64,000 bases of DNA. Source: Letharia columbiana (Eukaryota; Ascomycota; Lecanoromycetes; Lecanorales; Parmeliaceae). The DNA is taken from assembly GCF_014066305.1 (NCBI RefSeq), contig NW_023501052.1, forward strand, positions 747,001 through 811,000. The letters run 5' to 3'. The notes under the pieces were generated by a model. That model did not search any database. It was not told the DNA's origin and was given only the letters and a program-made list of their open reading frames with translations. Positions 59,331 through 64,000 of the stretch are shown here, in pieces. The translations under genes were made by a program, and so were the position numbers. The first letter of the stretch is position 1. Each line of letters begins with the position of its first letter.

Positions 59331-62300
59331 TCAAAATTCGATGGATATTTCCGTGCATTTTGCATGATAAAAAGCACCATTGAGCATACAGGCTGAAAGA
59401 ATATCTGCAGAGTCGGGCGAGTCGCCCAAGTAGTACCGAATCAGTGTTGGAACAGACACACTGATGGGAAATTGAAGGTAGCACCAAATTCCTAGCACTT
59501 TTCTAAATCTCGAAGAACCATTCGGAAGTCTGTGAAGGTCACGTTCTTCGATTTCAAACTTTAGGAAGTTCCACCTCTGCATGGAAAGTATGCCATTCGT
59601 GTCAGCCCCATGCTCGATGAAACAGTTGAACGCTGTTCTCCAGGGCCTTTCCATAGTATGTGCAAGCTCATGGTCCATCCATCTTCGGTCGTCCTTCGCA
59701 AAGACCATCCGTGCCAGAAAATGACCCCAGACAGTGCTTTCACATACCGGCACGTTTGGGTTTGCACCGTGTCTCAAAAGCGCACAAACGAGGTCAAGGA
59801 ATCTCGAAGTCTGCGAAGGGCCGATGTCGTCGAAGCGAGAAGAAATTATTGTACATCGTAACAAGTAAGTTGCTGTAGATGATTGAAAGTCGGCTGGGAG
59901 TAACGTTATTTGCTGCTGCACGTACAACTTCAAACCATTGGACACTGCAAAGCCAAGGTAGTCGATTGGCCGATCTGACGCTGGCCTCGACGAGCCGTCT
60001 TCTTTAGCTTGATTGCTGGTATAGCGAAATTGATTGCTTAGGCTACGCTCCAAGTAACTATACCGTACTCCATAACTCCAACGCGAAGCCCACTTATTTA
60101 TGCGTGTACACCAGTGCGACCCTGGTACAGGGACTCCTCTTTTCTGATCTAGGATTGTCACGGCGAGCTCTATATAGGCACAGATTGCCGTCTGAGCCAC
60201 ACCAGTTTTGTATTCGGCATCAGAGGCGGCTGTCATGATGTCTTCAATGGTTAAAGCTTCAATCAAATTTGTGTCCTGAGTAAACCCAAGCATTCGTACT
60301 TTAGCCACTAGCACTTTGGCCCATACTACATAAATGTTTCGATTTGGTGACGTGTTTGCACCTAGAAACTTTCTTCCTTGCTCGGATTCGTTTAGAAAAT
60401 CTGCGACGGTGCGATGCAGGAATGAGACCACAAACTGGACTTCTGGGATCGTGTCTTCTGGATTGGTGTCTTCTGAATCGGTGTCTTCTGAATCGGTGTC
60501 TTCTAATATCGGTGTCTTCTGGATCGGTGTCTTCTGGATTGGCGCCTTCTGGATCGGTGTCTTCTGAACTGGTGTTTTCTGGGGAACTTTGCGCGGTGCT
60601 TCTGCCGAATGTTGGTTGGTGGACTTCAAGAAGGCCAGCGCAGGTCGTTGCGATCCTTCTTCTCGTCCACTGGCAATGATCCATCACATTTTGCGAAGGA
60701 AAATCCGCTGAAGACTCAAGATCACGGTCCAGACATTTATAGACTGCAAGCGTGAAGTCGAGAAGATCGTTCGACCGGTGCGAACACGCGTTCGACTGCT
60801 GATGAAGTGCAATTTGTAGGAACCAAGCCGCTTCTTCCTGATGGACTTTGTCGATTTTACTGAGCATCTGTGCGTAGAGATCTTCAAGTCTTGTTGGTAA
60901 GAAGTCAAGCCTTTCTTTCAGTTGTTCTAGGCTGTCTTCATCGTTGATCCCTCGTATCAGGTCCTTGACAGCCAAGTCGACCCAAAGAAAGACACCGTCA
61001 GATTTCCAGACAATATCATTGATCAAATCATAAAGGTCGTGCTCGAAGGCATTCTGAGGCTCTTGGGCTGCCATTGACTGAATTTTCGGATGAGCGAAGA
61101 ACTTATCCAACACAAACTTCTTAATATCGGCTCTAGTCAGGTCTTGCAGTTTAAGCATAGCTCTGGAGCCAAATGCTCGATCGAATGTTGGGTACGGCCG
61201 ACTAGACAGTACCACTTTGATTTTCTCATCCTGCACCAGCTCCTGAAACATCTCAATCAGTGCGTCGTGATCACCGCTGAACTCGTCCAGTCCATCAATA
61301 AAGAAGCAAATGCGATATGAGCTCGATATATCACGAGTTAAGTTCTGAAAAATCCTTCGAAGCCGTTTCTCCGTCCAATCTGAGAGGGATTCGTTTCTTG
61401 TCGGCAGTGGAACACTCTCAGGATACTCCTGAAATATCTGATAGAGAAGAGACCGAAGCAATCCCACGGAAGTCTTTTGCATCGGGCTGCCGGGACTCCA
61501 GAAGAAGAATCTCGGCGTAACCACTGTTGAAACTTTTGGTCCTGCCCAGATCTTTAGGGACCTCATGGTCCGTGAATCCCCGCAGATATAGCTCATCAAA
61601 GTCGACTTCCCAGACCCCGCTTTGCCGGAGATCCTATTTCATTCAGCTAATATAAGACGCACGAAAGCAGGAACACTTGCCAATATGTTCCCCGGCCTGT
61701 CTTGAGCCACTCCACGAAATTGGGCCAAGGGCGCACTGCATCGCCGGAGTCATCAAAAATCCACTGAAACGTCTCTTGGTGAGCATCGGCAATTTCTTCT
61801 TCACGGGACACTATTGCGGGGAAGTGGAGGCCATCGAGAAATTTTTGGACATCTATATGAAGATACGCTCTGTCAAATACTGACCACCATGAAGCCATCT
61901 TGAAGACAAGCTTAGCTCACCGACTACGTACATCCTTGTGCGTGTAAATGATCGCGAGATTGATCGGCAGCAGTCTTCTTCTGCTCGGCGATAGCATGAT
62001 CTGCCAGCATTCCAATAGCACGTTTGATAGGCTCAAACTTGTCATCGTCATCCTCGAACTTACAGACCTCTGAATGGTTCGAGTTGACAGTCAGAAGCTT
62101 TTCCCGAGTGCCTGGCAATCCCAAAGTCGCAGACCTTTCGTCGACAACGACCTGTACTAATTGTCAGCTCGGTGTGCTAATGATAGTTCGGCAGAGCTGT
62201 AAAATCACCAAAGCCGTTGCCTTGCCAAGAAATCTGGTAAGCTTCGTTGGCTTGTCCTCGCAGACCGAGACTATCTGGTAGTCTTCCAGCTGATGCTTAA

Positions 62301-63020
62301 AGAATGCCGTCTGGCTTTCCTGAAAGAGAGAATTCGACTTCAGTGACTCTATGAGGTCGTTGTTCGCATCACCCGTCAGCGACAACACGATATTCTTTGC
62401 GATCGCGCCGAGACCAGCTCCATGGCCGCCTTGATGGGGTACAGCGAAGAAGACAAGGCCATAGGTTGCTTTTCTGAGATTAATGTATGTGTCATCAATC
62501 TTAGCAGTGACGAGTGCCTGTTTGACCACTAGGCCTCCGAGACTGTGTGCGACGAAGATGATGGGTACACTGTAGTTTTTCTGTGGCTATCTCATTAGCA
62601 TGTCTTCTGTCGAACCACATATGTGGGCGCACACATCAGCAAGTCTGGACTCTCTAGCTCCGGAGAGCCGATCAAGCAGGTTATTGGCGTGTTTTTGAAT
62701 CCCGTTCTTACTGGTGTCCCAGGCTACCTGTGAGTTGTAGGAGAAGACAAGGATGCGAGCTGATGGGACACGCTTCGGGAGCTGTTTGGTAGGCCAGAAA
62801 TTCCCGTTCTCGTGGGTCCAGGTAGCATTGGCAAAATCGGCATTGCTGTGGGGGTTCAGCCCGTGTACGAATACGATGCTTGTTGAGTTAGCATGATGAA
62901 AAATCAGTCCCGTATGCGCAAGTACTCAATAAGATGCTGGGCCAGCTCTCCCTGCACGTCAGGCTCATACAAAGTGCGAAGGTATTCTTCTTGGCGCTTG
63001 CCATGCTTCGATGTCGACAT
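59331..63020 (-). pseudogene. NLR protein: lipase-like domain, NACHT, C-terminal repeats; frame broken in a minisatellite
   Basis: Fungal NLRs act in self/non-self recognition and cell death. From the ATG at 63020, exon 1 (to 62926) joins to IVFVHGLNPHSNADF, an alpha/beta-hydrolase domain with nucleophile elbow FVAHSLGGLVVKQAL (about 62545), like SesB-type N-terminal domains. LGLPGTREKLLTVNSNHSEV and FVEWLKTGRG form the linker. The NACHT domain has Walker A GKAGSGKST (about 61620), Walker B ICFFIDGLDEF (about 61310) and VVLSSRPYP. It continues to LLEVHQPTFGRST (about 60620), enters a 15 bp minisatellite encoding EDTDP-like units, and changes frame there. The other frame carries FLHRTVADFL (about 60395), typical of NLRs, and weak ankyrin-like pieces (LLRHGANPN, FIEHGADTN), ending at 59331. 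As written the protein stops soon after the repeat. Confidence 0.8.
60450..60586 (-). repeat. 15 bp minisatellite inside the NLR gene
   Basis: About nine units of GGTGTCTTCTGGATC (plus strand) start near 60451, 60466, 60481, 60496, 60512, 60527, 60542, 60557 and 60572. All spacings are 15 bp except one of 16 bp between 60496 and 60512 (unit TTCTAATATC), which shifts the reading frame. Confidence 0.85.
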
Positions 63021-64000
63021 TGTGACGCCAAAATTTCACGCATTCAGAGATAATACTAGAGGAAGAGATGAAAGAGCAGAGACGGAGCGACGAGGCTGAC
63101 GATGCGGGGCCATTTGAAAGGCTGCAATAGCTGGCTTTTTCCGGATTAGCGTCAGCGCTCCGTGTGACATTCAGTGATAGCCTGATAGGTGAAATTGAAT
63201 GAAGGTATTCCGCTTTGAACTCAGGATATGTCAGGCCTGACCTGACACCTAAGCACCTATTATAGGGTTCGATAGGGTGAATCGTGCATGAAGCGCGATA
63301 CCCTCGCATTTTTGAGCCTATGGCCTAGTGGTTAACAGTGCTGACAGGATACCATCAGATCACGGGCTCGTTTGCCATATACCGTACAATACTCCAAAAT
63401 TGGTATACTGTATCTTAACATCTTACAAATTTATTCTAAACACAGTTCACAGATGGAACGAAGATACGTACGAATTGTAGATAATAAGATAGAACAAATC
63501 AATGAAAAGAGAAAACAAAGAGCCAACAGGAAGGCGAAAGCAAATCTGATCGTGCCACAAACTTAAGTACATTGCTAAATCGACTTTATAGAAGAAAAGT
63601 ACGTGACACAAAGAGAGAAAGTAAGGTACCTTTCAGGTACAGCATTAGGCGCATTCAGCCCTACGAGGCGTTAGCGCGTTTGTGACTATCATATTCTGCC
63701 AAGAAAGGCAATAACGACAACAAATACATCTAATACATCTCTGCTAGTGTCCTGGCTATGGCCCGGGATAAGTTGGGAACCCTGAACCATGTCAAGGCAG
63801 ACATAGCTAAGACGGTAAACCTTGTTGCCATCTGATTAACAAATGGCCGCAGGAACAGGCCCAAAGATCTATTTGAAGACACCAACAATCAAGTCAGAGA
63901 TCAAAGATGTCGAGGCCGCTGAGGGACGTAAGCCGGCCCACCATGGCGAGAAAAATACATCATCCGGACCACACTTGCTCTTGAGGAAACGGAACCCCAA
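63021..64000. other. 5' flank of the NLR gene and unassigned DNA
   Basis: No gene seen apart from a weak tRNA-like stretch at about 63313-63375. The last 300 bp of the window show no supported ORF. Confidence 0.4.
63313..63375 (+). other. tRNA-like sequence (degenerate or SINE head)
   Basis: TGGCCTAGTGG matches the RNA polymerase III A-box consensus TRGCNNAGYGG, and GGGCTCGTTTGCC about 35 bp later resembles a weak B box. The acceptor stem does not close (no TAGGCTC partner for GAGCCTA), so it is not a functional tRNA. It may be a tRNA relic or the head of a SINE. Confidence 0.3.

Overview
The window looks like nuclear DNA of a filamentous ascomycete (Pezizomycotina, possibly Dothideomycetes; the class is inference). 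Genes carry many 45-100 bp GT-AG introns with CTRAC-like branch sites. Fungal families are present (UstYa/DUF3328, Pth11-like rhodopsin-domain proteins, an NLR with a NACHT domain). The left 17 kb holds AT-rich repeat blocks almost free of CpA/TpG dinucleotides, the mark of repeat-induced point mutation (RIP).

Layout. 1-17.4 kb is a gene-poor repeat region. Two RIP-degraded copies of one LTR-type retroelement (1-5640 and 7546-13488) lie in opposite orientation around a small island that holds a broken methyltransferase gene. Nested in and beside them are copies of a short repeat, an element with about 165 bp terminal inverted repeats, a 200 bp tandem repeat, a large GC-rich hairpin and a poly-A/poly-C tract.

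18.2-36.5 kb looks like a biosynthetic cluster for a ribosomally made, post-translationally modified peptide of the dikaritin type (relatives of ustiloxin, phomopsin and asperipin). A three-gene module occurs twice in the same orientation: a UstYa-type gene (+), a second UstYa-type gene (-), and, divergent from the latter, a small secreted precursor (+) with repeated GDDxVVYTWSxPxEK units and a Lys-Arg site. Module A is at 18221-21762, module B at 28964-31894. Between and beside them are an SDR reductase, a GMC oxidoreductase, a rhodopsin-domain membrane protein, a BBE-type FAD oxidase and an O-methyltransferase. Several members carry single-base frame changes: the GMC gene, the O-methyltransferase 5' end, the third repeat of precursor 1, and the whole UstYa gene of module B. 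The locus is either decaying or has indel errors in the assembly; both modules still encode at least one readable core.

36.6-53.1 kb is a conserved block: a Pro/Gln-rich protein, an I78 protease-inhibitor-like protein, MON2 (endosome/Golgi trafficking), MMS2 (ubiquitin-conjugating enzyme variant), a LYR-motif protein, a kynurenine-formamidase-like hydrolase, a CorA-like transporter and a SIR2-class sirtuin. 53.4-63.0 kb is more variable: a Cys-rich protein fragment, an F-box-like protein, a second rhodopsin-domain protein, a very small two-exon gene and a large lipase-NACHT NLR whose frame breaks inside a 15 bp minisatellite. Exon boundaries were read by eye from splice signals, phase and family conservation and have not been tested against transcripts.
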